Shown here one piece after another: positions 36,632 through 45,744 of a stretch of DNA of 64,000 bases. The first letter of the stretch is position 1. The number at the start of each line of letters is the position of its first letter. Below the pieces are notes generated by a model. The model was not told the DNA's origin. It made no database searches and saw nothing but the letters and a program-made list of their open reading frames with translations. Both the position numbers and the translations under genes were made by a program. Source of the DNA: Pseudomonas sp. JM0905a (GTDB lineage: Bacteria; Pseudomonadota; Gammaproteobacteria; Pseudomonadales; Pseudomonadaceae); contig NZ_JACXBU010000005.1 in NCBI RefSeq assembly GCF_014700075.1, positions 248,001 through 312,000 of the forward strand. Direction: 5' to 3'.

Positions 36632-37770
36632 TGGGCGAGCAGGCGGATCAGGGTCTGCTGATAGATGTCGGTCAGCAGGTCGAGATCGCTGGCCAGCACC
36701 CGCTCGTTCACCTGGTGGATGGTGGCGTTCACCGGGCCCAGTTCGACCACCTGGGTACCCATGGTGGCGATGAAGCGGCCATCGGAGGTGCCACCGCTGG
36801 TGGACGGCGTGGTATCGCGGCCAGTGATGGTCTTGATGCTTGCGGAGACCGCGTCCAGCAGTTCACCTGGTTCGGTGAGGAAGGGCAGGCCGGAAAGTGC
36901 CCACTCCAGGTGGTAGTCCAGGCCGTGTTTGTCGAGGATGGCCTCGACCCGGCGCTGCAGGCCATCCACCGTGGATTCGGTGGAGAAACGGAAGTTGAAG
37001 ATGGCCTTCAGCTCGCCCGGGATGACGTTAGTGGCGCCGGTGCCGGAGTTGAGGTTGGAGACCTGGAAGCTGGTGGGCGGGAAGAAAGCGTTGCCGTCGT
37101 CCCAGTGTTCCGCGGCTAGTTCGGCCAGGGCGGGGGCGGCCAGGTGGATGGGGTTCTTCGCCAGGTGGGGGTAAGCGACGTGACCCTGCACGCCGCGAAC
37201 AGTCAGGGTGCAGCCGAGGGAGCCGCGACGGCCGTTTTTCACCACGTCACCCACCAGGGACGTGCTGGAAGGCTCGCCGACGATGCACCAGTCCAGGCGC
37301 TCGCCACGGGCTGCCAGGCGCTCGACCACGGCCTTGGTGCCGTGATGGGCCGGGCCTTCTTCGTCGCTGGTGATGAGGAAGGCGATGGCGCCCTTGTGCT
37401 GCGGGTGCTCGGCGACGAAGCGCTCGACCGCTACCACCATGGCCGCGAGGCTGCCCTTCATATCTGCTGCGCCACGGCCGCAGAGCATGCCCTGTTCGTC
37501 GATCAGGGCGTCGAACGGCTGGTGCTGCCAGGCCTGTACTGGGCCAGTGGGTACCACATCGGTATGGCCGGCGAAGCAGAGCACGGGGCCTTCGCCGCCT
37601 CGGATGGCCCAGAAGTTTTCCACATCCTCGATGCGCATACGCTCGATGCGGAAGCCCGCGGCCTCCAGCCGGCGCATCATCAGGTCCTGGCAACCTTCGT
37701 CGACCGGGGTGACCGAGGGACGGCGAATGAGGTCGCAGGCGAGTTCGAGGGTGGGGGACAGGGACGACAT
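36628..37770 (-). CDS. dapE: Succinyl-diaminopimelate desuccinylase
   Basis: DapE hydrolyses N-succinyl-LL-diaminopimelate in the succinylase branch of lysine and peptidoglycan precursor synthesis. The 380-residue M20-family enzyme shows metal-binding FAGHTDVVP and GRGAADMKG, and catalytic [11 protein letters not shown]. dapD and dapC are both present further along (44.7 and 46.7 kb), but not in the same transcript. Overlap with rlmA suggests cotranscription. Confidence 0.95.
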   Translation of the reverse strand: MSSLSPTLELACDLIRRPSVTPVDEGCQDLMMRRLEAAGFRIERMRIEDVENFWAIRGGEGPVLCFAGHTDVVPTGPVQAWQHQPFDALIDEQGMLCGRGAADMKGSLAAMVVAVERFVAEHPQHKGAIAFLITSDEEGPAHHGTKAVVERLAARGERLDWCIVGEPSSTSLVGDVVKNGRRGSLGCTLTVRGVQGHVAYPHLAKNPIHLAAPALAELAAEHWDDGNAFFPPTSFQVSNLNSGTGATNVIPGELKAIFNFRFSTESTVDGLQRRVEAILDKHGLDYHLEWALSGLPFLTEPGELLDAVSASIKTITGRDTTPSTSGGTSDGRFIATMGTQVVELGPVNATIHQVNERVLASDLDLLTDIYQQTLIRLLAQ

Positions 37771-37832
37771 GGAAGGCTCCGGAGGGCAGCGCGGAAACGC
37801 AGGGGATGAAAAGGTCGATATCTTAAAACAAG

Positions 37833-37860
37833 AACGGCGGCCATTGGCCGCCGTTTAAGG
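37833..37860 (-). terminator. Terminator after ndvB or leader hairpin of dapE
   Basis: AACGGCGGCCA and TGGCCGCCGTT form an eleven-base perfect inverted repeat. Read on the minus strand it lies about 20 bases after the ndvB stop and is followed by CTTGTTTTAAG, which fits an intrinsic terminator for ndvB. Confidence 0.8.
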
Positions 37861-37874
37861 GGTTCGCTCGCCTA

Positions 37875-40469
37875 TCAGGCGGTAGCGACCTCCTCTTGCT
37901 CCTCTTCCTGGCCCTTGGGCAGGGAGGAGAGCAGCGCCATGATCAGGGCCGCCAGGTACGGCAGCGACTGCACCAGCAGCATGGCCACCCAGAACTTCAC
38001 ATCCGGGCTGGGCATGCCCTGGACGATGGCGATGCCGATGGCAGCGCCCCACAGCAGGAGCATCACGAAGACTTCTTCGCGGGCCTCGGCCAGGGCCATC
38101 AGCAGGCCGTGGTTGCTACGCATCTTCGGTGTGCGGAAGAACGGGATGCTCTTGGTGAAGAAGCCGTAGAGCACTGCCTTGGCAATAGTGTGCGAGAGCG
38201 CGAGCCCCGCCACCGCCGCGCAGAAGGCGTCCTTCAGGTTGACCCCCACCGCGCGCTGGTAGAGGAACACGATCTTGCCCACCTTGAAGAAGAACAGCGC
38301 CAGCGGCGGAATGGCGAAGATCAGCAGCGGCGGGTCGACCCGCTGCGGCACGATGATCATGGCCGCCGACCAGAGCAGGGCACCGATAGTGAAGAAGATG
38401 TTCAGGCCGTCGGCGACCCAGGGCAGCCAACCGGCGATGAAATGGTAGCGCTGGCCCTGCTTGAGCTTGGAATCCTTGCCCAGGAACAGGCTGCGGGCGT
38501 GACCCTTCATGATCTGGATGGCGCCGTAGGCCCAGCGGAAACGCTGCTTCTTGTAGTCGATGAAGGTGTCCGGCATCAGTCCGCGGCCAAAGCTCTCGTG
38601 TGCGTAAGCCGCTGCATAGCCGCTCTTGAACACGCGCAGACCCAGCTCGGCGTCTTCGCAGATGGTCCAGTCGGCCCACTTCAGCTCGTCCATCACGCTG
38701 CGACGGATCATCGTCATGGTGCCGTGCTGGATGATGGCGTTGCGGTCGTTGCGGGTGACCATGCCGATGTGGAAGAAGCCCTTGTACTCGGCGTAGCAGA
38801 GCTTCTTGAAGGTGTTCTCGTTGCCGTCGCGATAGTCCTGTGGCGACTGCACCACGGCGATTTCCGGGTCGGCGAAGTGCGGAACCATGTACTTCAGCCA
38901 GTTGCGGTCGACGCAGTAGTCGGAGTCGATCACCGCCACGACTTCGGCATCCGGCGCGGTGTACGGCAGGATGTAGTTCAGCGCACCACCCTTGAAGCCT
39001 TCCAGCGGGGCGACGTGGAAGAACTTGAAGCGCGGGCCCAACTGCTCGCAGTAGTCGCGCACCGGTTCCCAGACGGCCGGGTCCTTGGTGTTGTTGTCGA
39101 TGATCAGGACTTCGTAGTCGGGATAATCGAGGTTGGCCAGGGCGTCGAGGGTCTGTTTGACCATCTCCGGCGGCTCGTTGTAGCAGGGCACGTGCACCGA
39201 CACTTTTGGCCGGTAGGCACTGTCGGCCAGCACCGGCAGGAACGGACGGCGGCGCTTGCGCACCCAGACCGCCTCAGCCAGTTCATGGGCTTCGGTGAGG
39301 AGCACGATGAACACGCCCAGGGCACCGACGCCGAGTAACAGGCCCACGGTGAGACTGAACCAGGTGCTGTACTGCTGGCTGTAGTCGTAGGCGATCCACA
39401 CCAGCACCGAGCCGCCGGCGAAGGCGACGAAGGTGAGGAAGGTGCGACCGCGCTGGCGCAGGGCGCTTCCGTCGATCAGCATCAGGGCCAGGGCCAGCAG
39501 GGCCATGACCACCGAGGCCACCGCGAGCATGCGCCATTGCGGAATGGCGATCACCGGGCCTTCGAAGGCGAACTTGGGCTGGCGGTCGAGGTTGTAGACG
39601 CCCCAGTAGGCGCCCACCGAGCCCTCGTCGCTGGCCTTCCACGGCTGGTCGAAGGCTTCGATCACGAAGTAGTTGTAGCCCTTGGCGTTGAGGGCGTTGA
39701 CCAGGGTGCGCAGGTAGATGGCCTGGTCGGCCTGGGACGCGTCAGCACCGCCACGCATGCGGCCGTTGCTCGGCCAGCCCACTTCGGACAGCAGCAGCGG
39801 CTTTTTCGGGAAGGCCTTCTTCAGGTCCTTGGCGCGCTCCAGGACGAATTCGGTGGAATCCTCCATCGGCACGAATTCCCAGTAAGGCAGCACGTGGGCT
39901 GCCACGAGGTCGACGTGCTTGGCCAGTTCCGGGTACTTCAACCAGATGTGCCATTGCTCGGAGGTGGTCACAGGCACCTTCACGGCGGCCCGGACGCGGT
40001 CCAGGTAGACCATCAGGTCCTTGCGGCTGATCTCGCGACGGAACAGGGCTTCGTTACCCACCACCACGCGGACCACGCTGCGGGACGCGTTGGCGATTTC
40101 GATGGCCTTGGCGATCTCGCGCTCGTTGCGCTCCTCGTCCGGGCTGATCCACACGCCCAGGGTCACCCGCAGGCCGAATTCCTCAGCCAGGCGCGGGATG
40201 TCGGCCAGGGTGCCGTCCACCGAGTAGGTCCGGATGTTGTCGGTCTGCTTGCTCAGCAGTTCGAGGTCCTGGCGGATCTGGTCGTCGGTGGGGTAGCGGT
40301 TTTGCTGGGGGTTCTGGTCCGCGCGGAACGGCGAGAAGGAATAACCGGAGATCTGTTCCGGCCAGTCCGGCGCAGTGACCGGGCGGTTGTAAAGCGCCCA
40401 GATACCGGTGAACAACGCGGCAACCGCCACGAAGACCACCAGGTTGAGTCCAAATTTACGCGATGGCAT
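37875..40469 (-). CDS. ndvB: NdvB-type cyclic beta-glucan glucosyltransferase (GH17-GT2 fusion)
   Basis: The 864-residue inner-membrane protein has two catalytic parts. Residues 35-305 are a GH17-like domain with VGNEALFRR and LLSEVGWPS carrying the paired catalytic glutamates. After several membrane helices, residues 420-640 are a GT2 glycosyltransferase with DSDYC and KKQRFRW. More membrane helices follow. This layout matches P. aeruginosa NdvB, which makes cyclic beta-1,3-glucans linked to biofilm antibiotic tolerance. As I recall, ndvB in PAO1 is at a different locus, so its position beside dapE differs. I chose ATG 40469; a TTG nine bases upstream is possible. Confidence 0.87.
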   Translation of the reverse strand: MPSRKFGLNLVVFVAVAALFTGIWALYNRPVTAPDWPEQISGYSFSPFRADQNPQQNRYPTDDQIRQDLELLSKQTDNIRTYSVDGTLADIPRLAEEFGLRVTLGVWISPDEERNEREIAKAIEIANASRSVVRVVVGNEALFRREISRKDLMVYLDRVRAAVKVPVTTSEQWHIWLKYPELAKHVDLVAAHVLPYWEFVPMEDSTEFVLERAKDLKKAFPKKPLLLSEVGWPSNGRMRGGADASQADQAIYLRTLVNALNAKGYNYFVIEAFDQPWKASDEGSVGAYWGVYNLDRQPKFAFEGPVIAIPQWRMLAVASVVMALLALALMLIDGSALRQRGRTFLTFVAFAGGSVLVWIAYDYSQQYSTWFSLTVGLLLGVGALGVFIVLLTEAHELAEAVWVRKRRRPFLPVLADSAYRPKVSVHVPCYNEPPEMVKQTLDALANLDYPDYEVLIIDNNTKDPAVWEPVRDYCEQLGPRFKFFHVAPLEGFKGGALNYILPYTAPDAEVVAVIDSDYCVDRNWLKYMVPHFADPEIAVVQSPQDYRDGNENTFKKLCYAEYKGFFHIGMVTRNDRNAIIQHGTMTMIRRSVMDELKWADWTICEDAELGLRVFKSGYAAAYAHESFGRGLMPDTFIDYKKQRFRWAYGAIQIMKGHARSLFLGKDSKLKQGQRYHFIAGWLPWVADGLNIFFTIGALLWSAAMIIVPQRVDPPLLIFAIPPLALFFFKVGKIVFLYQRAVGVNLKDAFCAAVAGLALSHTIAKAVLYGFFTKSIPFFRTPKMRSNHGLLMALAEAREEVFVMLLLWGAAIGIAIVQGMPSPDVKFWVAMLLVQSLPYLAALIMALLSSLPKGQEEEQEEVATA

Positions 40470-40725
40470 AGAGGTCAAGGGTTCCGAATCGAGGAACTGG
40501 GTCCCATAGGAGAACGGCCTGCAGCAGGCGGTTTTTCATACGAAACCGGGGGTAGGGCCAGCGAACTGCTGGCCGGCGCGAATCCTACCCCGGCGCCCAA
40601 CAGCTGTATAGATTGCAACCAGACGGGGGAGCCGGATAGCCGCCCCGCCAGATGGTTTGTTTGCCTTTGGCGCCAGAAGTTCTCCCGATGTGGCGAAATG
40701 CCGCCTCGGAGGGGCCGATAGCGCG
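40470..40725. other. Non-coding spacer between ndvB and the YqhD-type gene
   Basis: I see no gene. The region should hold the ndvB promoter and leader. GCCTG-CAG-CAGGC near 40520-40535, followed by TTTTT on the plus strand, is a small hairpin of unclear use because no plus-strand gene precedes it. Confidence 0.4.
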
Positions 40726-41877
40726 TCAGAGCGCCCTCAACAGAATGCGCTCGCTGATCGCCAGATCAAGGTCGCGCCGTTCGCTCAGGGCGGTCATGCC
40801 GTGCCGCTCCAGTTGCGCCAGTACCTGGGGGATCACGTCGGCATCGAGGCCGTGTTCGGACAGACGGGTGGGCACGCCCATGCGCTTGAAGAAATCGCGG
40901 GTGGCCTGGATGGCGGAATCGATGCGCTGCTCTTCCTCACCTTCCTTCAAGCCCCAGACGCGGGAGGCATATTGCAGCAGCTTCTCGCGCTTGACCTGGC
41001 GGCGCTCGGCCAGCAGTGCCGGCAGCACCACGGCCAGGGTCTGGGCATGGTCGATGTGGTAGAGCGCGGTCAGCTCGTGGCCGATCATGTGGGTCGACCA
41101 GTCCTGGGGCACGCCGCAGCCGAGCAGGCCGTTCAGCGCCTGGGTGGCGCACCACATCAGGTTGGCGCGTACGGCGTAGTCATTGGGGTTGGCCAGCGCC
41201 TTGGGGCCCTCTTCTATCAGGGTCAGCAGCAGGCCTTCGGCGTAGCGGTCCTGCAAGGGCGCGTCGGCAGGGTAGGTCAGGTATTGCTCGATGGTGTGGA
41301 CGAACGCATCCACCACGCCGTTGCCGATCTGCCTGGGTGGCAGGCTGAAAGTGGTGCGCGGGTCGAGGATGGCGAAGCGCGGATAGAGCAGGGCGCTGGA
41401 GAAGGGCAGCTTCTCCTGGCGGGCGACATGGGTGACCACGCCGTGGGGGTTGCTCTCCGAGCCGGTGGCGGCCAGGGTCAGCACGCAGCCCATGGGCAGG
41501 GCGGCGGTGATCCGCTTGCCGCTGAGCAGGTCCAGCGGGTCGCCGTCGTAGCAGGCCGCGGCGGCGATGAACTTGCTGCCATCGATTACCGAGCCGCCGC
41601 CGACAGCGACGATGAAGTCGCAGCGTTCGGCCTTGGCCAGCTCGGCGGCCTTGACCAGGGTATCGAACTGCGGATTGGCCTCGATGCCGCCGAAACGAAC
41701 CAGCTGATACCCGGCCAGCGCTTCCTCTACCTGCTGCCAGACGCCGTTCTGGAAGATGCTGCCGCCGCCGTGGGTCACCAGGACCCGGCTGCCGGCCGGC
41801 ACATCCCGCGCCAGCTTGCTGATCTGGCCTTCGCCGAAATGGATGCGGGTGGGGTTGTAGAAGGTGAAGTTACGCAT
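40726..41877 (-). CDS. YqhD-type iron/zinc-containing alcohol dehydrogenase
   Basis: The 383-residue cytoplasmic oxidoreductase has the NADP-binding AVGGGSVIDGSKF at about 92-104. Metal ligands sit in VVDAFVHTIEQY and in GHELTALYHIDHAQTLAVV. These features are typical of YqhD, an NADPH-dependent broad aldehyde reductase that scavenges reactive aldehydes. The length fits. It is divergent from tcdA and downstream of ndvB's promoter region. Confidence 0.9.
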   Translation of the reverse strand: MRNFTFYNPTRIHFGEGQISKLARDVPAGSRVLVTHGGGSIFQNGVWQQVEEALAGYQLVRFGGIEANPQFDTLVKAAELAKAERCDFIVAVGGGSVIDGSKFIAAAACYDGDPLDLLSGKRITAALPMGCVLTLAATGSESNPHGVVTHVARQEKLPFSSALLYPRFAILDPRTTFSLPPRQIGNGVVDAFVHTIEQYLTYPADAPLQDRYAEGLLLTLIEEGPKALANPNDYAVRANLMWCATQALNGLLGCGVPQDWSTHMIGHELTALYHIDHAQTLAVVLPALLAERRQVKREKLLQYASRVWGLKEGEEEQRIDSAIQATRDFFKRMGVPTRLSEHGLDADVIPQVLAQLERHGMTALSERRDLDLAISERILLRAL

Positions 41878-41962
41878 GACCGGCTCCGTTGTTGTTATCG
41901 GCCGACTATAGCCCTGGCGGACCGGGCCCGGATCTATGGGCCACCATTCAGCGCCAATGGAC

Positions 41963-41991
41963 TTGGGCCGAAGGAGAGCGCTTCCTATAAT
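41963..41991 (+). promoter_or_regulatory. Sigma-70 promoter for tcdA
   Basis: TTGGGC (41963-41968) and a perfect TATAAT (41986-41991) are separated by 17 bases. The -10 box ends 38 bases before the tcdA start codon. Confidence 0.75.
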
Positions 41992-42029
41992 GCGCGCCCG
42001 CCCGAAGGTTGGCGATGGGAGTGATCGGC

Positions 42030-42833
42030 ATGAATACAGACGAGCGTTTCGGCGGTATTGCCCGGCTTTACGGCCTGGACGGGCTTGCCCGGTTACAGGC
42101 GGCCCATGTGGCGGTGGTCGGCATCGGCGGCGTGGGCTCCTGGGCGGCGGAGGCCCTGGCGCGGTCCGGGGTCGGCGAAATCTCCCTGTTCGATCTGGAC
42201 GACGTTTGCATCACCAACACCAACCGCCAGGTGCATGCCATCGAAGGCGCGGTGGGCAAGGCCAAGGTGGACGTGATGGCCGAGCGCATCCGCGCCATCA
42301 ACCCGGCTTGCGTGGTCCATGCGGTAGCCGACTTCGTGACACGCGAAACCATGGCCGAATACATCACCCTCGAGCTGGATGCGGTGATCGACTGCATCGA
42401 CAGCGTGGCGGCCAAGGCGGCGCTGATTGCCTGGTGCAAGCGGCGCAAGATCCAGATCGTCACCACGGGCGGCGCCGGCGGCCAGGTGGACCCGGCACAG
42501 ATCCAGGTCGCCGACCTGAACAAGACCTTCAACGACCCCCTGGCGGCCAAGGTGCGGTCCACCCTGCGCCGTGATTACAACTTCTCCCGCACCCCGGGGC
42601 GCACCTACAGCGTGCCTTGCGTGTTCTCGACGGAGCAGCTGCGCTACCCGAAGCCGGATGGCTCGGTGTGCCAGCAGAAGAGCTTCGTCGGCGAAGGTGT
42701 GAAGCTGGACTGCGCTGGTGGTTTCGGTGCGGTGATGATGGTGACCGCCACCTTCGGTATGGTGGCGGCAGCGCGGATTGTGGATAAGTTGGTGGCCGGT
42801 GCGCGCAGGCCGTCGGAGCGCACTGCGGGATAA
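42030..42833 (+). CDS. tcdA: tRNA threonylcarbamoyladenosine dehydratase
   Basis: TcdA (CsdL) uses ATP to dehydrate t6A37 to its cyclic form ct6A on tRNA. The 267-residue E1-like/ThiF protein has the nucleotide-binding GIGGVGSWAAEALARSG and DLDDVCITNTNRQ. GGGAGTGA five bases before ATG 42030 favours this start over ATG 42015. It converges on csdE and csdA. In E. coli the corresponding genes are csdL, csdE and csdA, and CsdA-CsdE supply sulfur transfer that TcdA activity needs. Confidence 0.93.
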   Translation: MNTDERFGGIARLYGLDGLARLQAAHVAVVGIGGVGSWAAEALARSGVGEISLFDLDDVCITNTNRQVHAIEGAVGKAKVDVMAERIRAINPACVVHAVADFVTRETMAEYITLELDAVIDCIDSVAAKAALIAWCKRRKIQIVTTGGAGGQVDPAQIQVADLNKTFNDPLAAKVRSTLRRDYNFSRTPGRTYSVPCVFSTEQLRYPKPDGSVCQQKSFVGEGVKLDCAGGFGAVMMVTATFGMVAAARIVDKLVAGARRPSERTAG

Positions 42834-42915
42834 GGTTCCTGTCAGGTTGGTGCGGAGGAACGAGGCCCAACGATTCCGGGCATGCTGGGTGTTACGGCAG
42901 GACTGTGTCCTGCCA

Positions 42916-42937
42916 GGCGAATGAATTCGCCCCTACA
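42916..42937. repeat. REP-like palindromic element, copy 2
   Basis: These 22 bases are the exact reverse complement of 5641-5662. The element lies in the tcdA-csdE convergent gap and overlaps the csdE stop by five bases, so the repeat's TGTAG supplies the csdE TAG. Confidence 0.75.
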
Positions 42938-43337
42938 GGCTCAGTTCACGCATTTTCTTGAGTACAGCATTCAGGCCATTGCTGCGCGATGGCGACAGTT
43001 GCCGACCCAATCCCAGCTGATTGAACCAGTCCGCCAGGTCGATTCCAGCCAGTTCGCCGCCTTCCAGCCCGTCGACGCGGGCCAGCAGGACCGCCAGCAG
43101 GCCGCGGATCAGCCGCGCGTCGCTGCCCGCACGGAAATGCCAGCGCTCGCCCTGACGCTCTGCGACCAGCCAGACCTGGCTTTCGCAACCGTGGACCCGG
43201 TTGGCATCGCTGCGTTCGGCATCGCTCAGGGCTTCCAGTCGTTCGCCCCATTGCATCAGCAGGCGCGCGCGTTGCTCCCAGCCGCCGGCGGCGGTGAATA
43301 CGTCCAGGGCTTCCAGGGCCTTGGCGGGCAGGGTCAT
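42933..43337 (-). CDS. csdE: SufE-family sulfur acceptor
   Basis: The 134-residue protein accepts sulfane sulfur from its partner cysteine desulfurase on the conserved Cys in VHGCESQVWL at about residue 50. It overlaps the desulfurase gene (ATGA), which indicates tight co-production. With tcdA convergent next door, the CsdE role is more likely than the Suf iron-sulfur role, but both belong to one family. The stop codon is inside a REP-like repeat. Confidence 0.9.
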   Translation of the reverse strand: MTLPAKALEALDVFTAAGGWEQRARLLMQWGERLEALSDAERSDANRVHGCESQVWLVAERQGERWHFRAGSDARLIRGLLAVLLARVDGLEGGELAGIDLADWFNQLGLGRQLSPSRSNGLNAVLKKMRELSL

Positions 43338-44539
43338 CGCAGCATCTCCAGGGCCTTGTCCAGGGCACCGAAGAAGCGTTCCAGGTCGTTGCCGTCGTTA
43401 TAGAGTCCGAGGGACACGCGAATGGCGCCCTGCAGGCCGAGGCGATGCATCAGCGGCATGGCGCAGTGATGGCCGGCGCGCACGGCGATGCCCTGCTCGG
43501 TCAGCAGGTGCGCGAGGTCGGCGTTGTGCACGCCTTCGACGCTGAAACTGGCCAGCGCCTGTCCGGGGTCGCCCAGCAGGCGCACGCCGTCTCGTGCCGC
43601 CAGCCCGGCCAGGAGTTTGACGTGCAGGGCTGCCTCGTGGCCGGCGATGGCGGCGGCGTCGAGGTTACCCAGGTAATCCAGTGCGGCGCCCAGGCCGATC
43701 ACCGAGGCGATGGCCGGGGTGCCAGCCTCGAAGCCCAAAGGGGCGCCGTGGAAGTCGGCACTCTCGTAGGCAGCGGTGTGGACCATCTCGCCGCCGAACT
43801 GCCAGTGCCTGAGACGCGCAAGTGCCTCGCTGCGACCGTAGAGCACGCCGACGCCGTCGGGGCCATAGAGCTTGTGGCTGGAGAACGCATAGAAGTCGCA
43901 GCCCATCGCCTGGACGTCATGGCGGCCATGAACCGCGCCCTGGGCACCGTCGACCACGGTAATGGCGCCCTGGCTGCGGGCGAGAGGCAGGAGTTCAGTC
44001 AGCGGCTGCCAGCGACCGAGCACATTGGACAGTTGGCTCACCGCCAGCAGACGGGTTCGCGTGCCGATCAGTCGGCGTGCCTGTTCCAGGTCGATCACAC
44101 CGCGATCATCCAGCGGCAGTACCACCAGCTTGAGTTGCCGGCGCAGGGCCAATTGCTGCCAGGGCAGCAGGTTGGCATGGTGTTCCAGGGCGCTGATTAC
44201 GATTTCGTCGCCGGCCTGGAACAGGTGTTCGAGTCCGTAGGCCAGCAGGTTGATGGCCTCGGTGGTGCCGCGGGTGAAGAGGATCTCCGCCGGGCTTGCA
44301 GCATTCAGCCACTGTGCCGCCCGTGTCCGGGTCCCTTCGAAGGCGCGGGTGGCGCGCTCGCCCGGCAGATGCTGGGCGCGATGCACATTGGCTGCGCCGC
44401 TGGCGTAGTAACCGAGCAGGGCGTCGAGCACCGCCTGGGGCTTCTGCGAGGTGGCGGCGCTGTCGAGGTAGGTCTGGCCTTCGGCTTCAAGGGCCGAAAG
44501 GGCGGGGAAGTCGGAGCGCCAGGGGGAGTTCAGGGACAT
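43334..44539 (-). CDS. csdA: Cysteine desulfurase, CsdA/SufS family
   Basis: The 401-residue PLP enzyme removes sulfur from cysteine to give alanine and an enzyme persulfide. PLP binds the Lys in SSHKLYGPDG, and the catalytic Cys lies in GHHCAMPLM near residue 360. Family group II features are seen. Its partner csdE overlaps downstream. Placement beside csdE and tcdA supports CsdA. Confidence 0.93.
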   Translation of the reverse strand: MSLNSPWRSDFPALSALEAEGQTYLDSAATSQKPQAVLDALLGYYASGAANVHRAQHLPGERATRAFEGTRTRAAQWLNAASPAEILFTRGTTEAINLLAYGLEHLFQAGDEIVISALEHHANLLPWQQLALRRQLKLVVLPLDDRGVIDLEQARRLIGTRTRLLAVSQLSNVLGRWQPLTELLPLARSQGAITVVDGAQGAVHGRHDVQAMGCDFYAFSSHKLYGPDGVGVLYGRSEALARLRHWQFGGEMVHTAAYESADFHGAPLGFEAGTPAIASVIGLGAALDYLGNLDAAAIAGHEAALHVKLLAGLAARDGVRLLGDPGQALASFSVEGVHNADLAHLLTEQGIAVRAGHHCAMPLMHRLGLQGAIRVSLGLYNDGNDLERFFGALDKALEMLR

Positions 44540-44594
44540 TGCTGCGGCACACGGAAATGGAAGCGTTGCGAGTTAAGGCCGGTTCGAACACGAA

Positions 44595-44675
44595 CAGGCC
44601 CGGATGCACGGTCTACTGAGTGTAAACGAGCGTCCGGGCCTGGTCGGAAGCAGTCCCGAAGCCGGGGCTTCGGGA
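44595..44675 (-). terminator. Two hairpins between dapD and csdA
   Basis: TCCCGAAGCC (44654-44663) and GGCTTCGGGA (44666-44675) form a ten-base perfect stem just after the dapD stop. A second pair, CAGGCCCGGA (44595-44604) and TCCGGGCCTG (44633-44642), encloses a 28-base loop. Neither has a T-tract. They may end dapD transcripts or be a structured csdA leader. Confidence 0.5.
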
Positions 44676-44682
44676 TCCTGGC

Positions 44683-45717
44683 TCAGTTATGGGCGTGCAG
44701 GGCTTCGTTCAGCTCGATGGCCGTCTTGTTGGTCTTGCACTCGACGGCGCCGTTCTGCGAGTTGCGGCGGAACAGCAGGTCAGCCTGGCCAGCCAGCTCG
44801 CGGGCCTTGACCACTTTCACCAGCTGGTTCTGGTCGTCCAGCAGGGCAACCTTGGTGCCGGCAGTGATGTACAGGCCGGCTTCGACGATGTTGCGGTCGC
44901 CCAGCGGGATGCCGATGCCGGCGTTGGCGCCGATCAGGCAGCCTTCGCCCACGGAGATGACGATGTTGCCGCCGCCGGACAGGGTGCCCATGGTGGAGCA
45001 GCCGCCGCCGAGGTCAGAGCCCTTGCCGACGAAGACGCCCGCGGAAACGCGGCCTTCGATCATGCCCGGGCCTTCGGTGCCGCCGTTGAAGTTGATGAAG
45101 CCTTCGTGCATCACGGTGGTGCCTTCACCCACGTAGGCACCCAGGCGTACGCGGGCGGTGTCGGCGATGCGCACGCCGGCCGGGACCACGTAGTCGGTCA
45201 TTTTCGGGAACTTGTCCACGGAGAAGACTTCCAGCAGCTCGCCCTTCAGGCGGGCTTCCAGTTGACGCTCGGCCAGTTCGGACAGGTCGATGGCGCCCTG
45301 GCTGGTCCAGGCAACGTTCGGCAGCAGCGGGAAAATGCCGGTCAGGTTCAGGCCGTGCGGCTTGGCCAGACGGTGGGACAGCAGGTGCAGCTTGAGGTAG
45401 GCCTCGGGGGTGGAGGTCAGCGCGGCGTCTTCGGCCAGCAGGGTGGCGACCAGCGGCTTGTGGCTTTCGGCCAGGCGGGTCAGCAGGGCGGCCTGGGCGG
45501 CGTCGATGTCCTTCAGGGCGGTGGCCAACTGCGCAGCCTGGGCATTGCTGATGGTGATGGCCTGGTTGCCGGCGCTGTAGCCCAGTACCGGGGCGACGGC
45601 AGCGACCAGTTGCTCGGACGGCTTGAGCAGCGGCAGGGCGTAGAAGACTTCCAGCCAGTTGCCCTGGCGATTCTGGGTACCGACGCCGAAGGCGATGCTG
45701 AAGAGAGCGTTGGACAT
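44683..45717 (-). CDS. dapD: Tetrahydrodipicolinate N-succinyltransferase
   Basis: DapD transfers succinyl from succinyl-CoA to tetrahydrodipicolinate, opening the succinylase route to diaminopimelate. The 344-residue protein has the long N-terminal part of the Pseudomonas/actinobacterial type and left-handed beta-helix repeats in the C-terminal half (TARVRLGAYVGEGTTVMHEGF, GSDLGGGCSTMGTLSGG, CLIGANAGIGIPLGD). It lies 27 bases after the lysE-type gene in the same direction. Confidence 0.94.
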   Translation of the reverse strand: MSNALFSIAFGVGTQNRQGNWLEVFYALPLLKPSEQLVAAVAPVLGYSAGNQAITISNAQAAQLATALKDIDAAQAALLTRLAESHKPLVATLLAEDAALTSTPEAYLKLHLLSHRLAKPHGLNLTGIFPLLPNVAWTSQGAIDLSELAERQLEARLKGELLEVFSVDKFPKMTDYVVPAGVRIADTARVRLGAYVGEGTTVMHEGFINFNGGTEGPGMIEGRVSAGVFVGKGSDLGGGCSTMGTLSGGGNIVISVGEGCLIGANAGIGIPLGDRNIVEAGLYITAGTKVALLDDQNQLVKVVKARELAGQADLLFRRNSQNGAVECKTNKTAIELNEALHAHN

Positions 45718-45744
45718 GGGGATTCCTCTTGCTGAAGGTGATGA

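Noticed and set aside
40516-40540. A hairpin with TTTTT on the plus strand before ndvB.
   Set aside because: No plus-strand gene precedes it, so it cannot be a normal terminator there. It may just be part of the ndvB leader.
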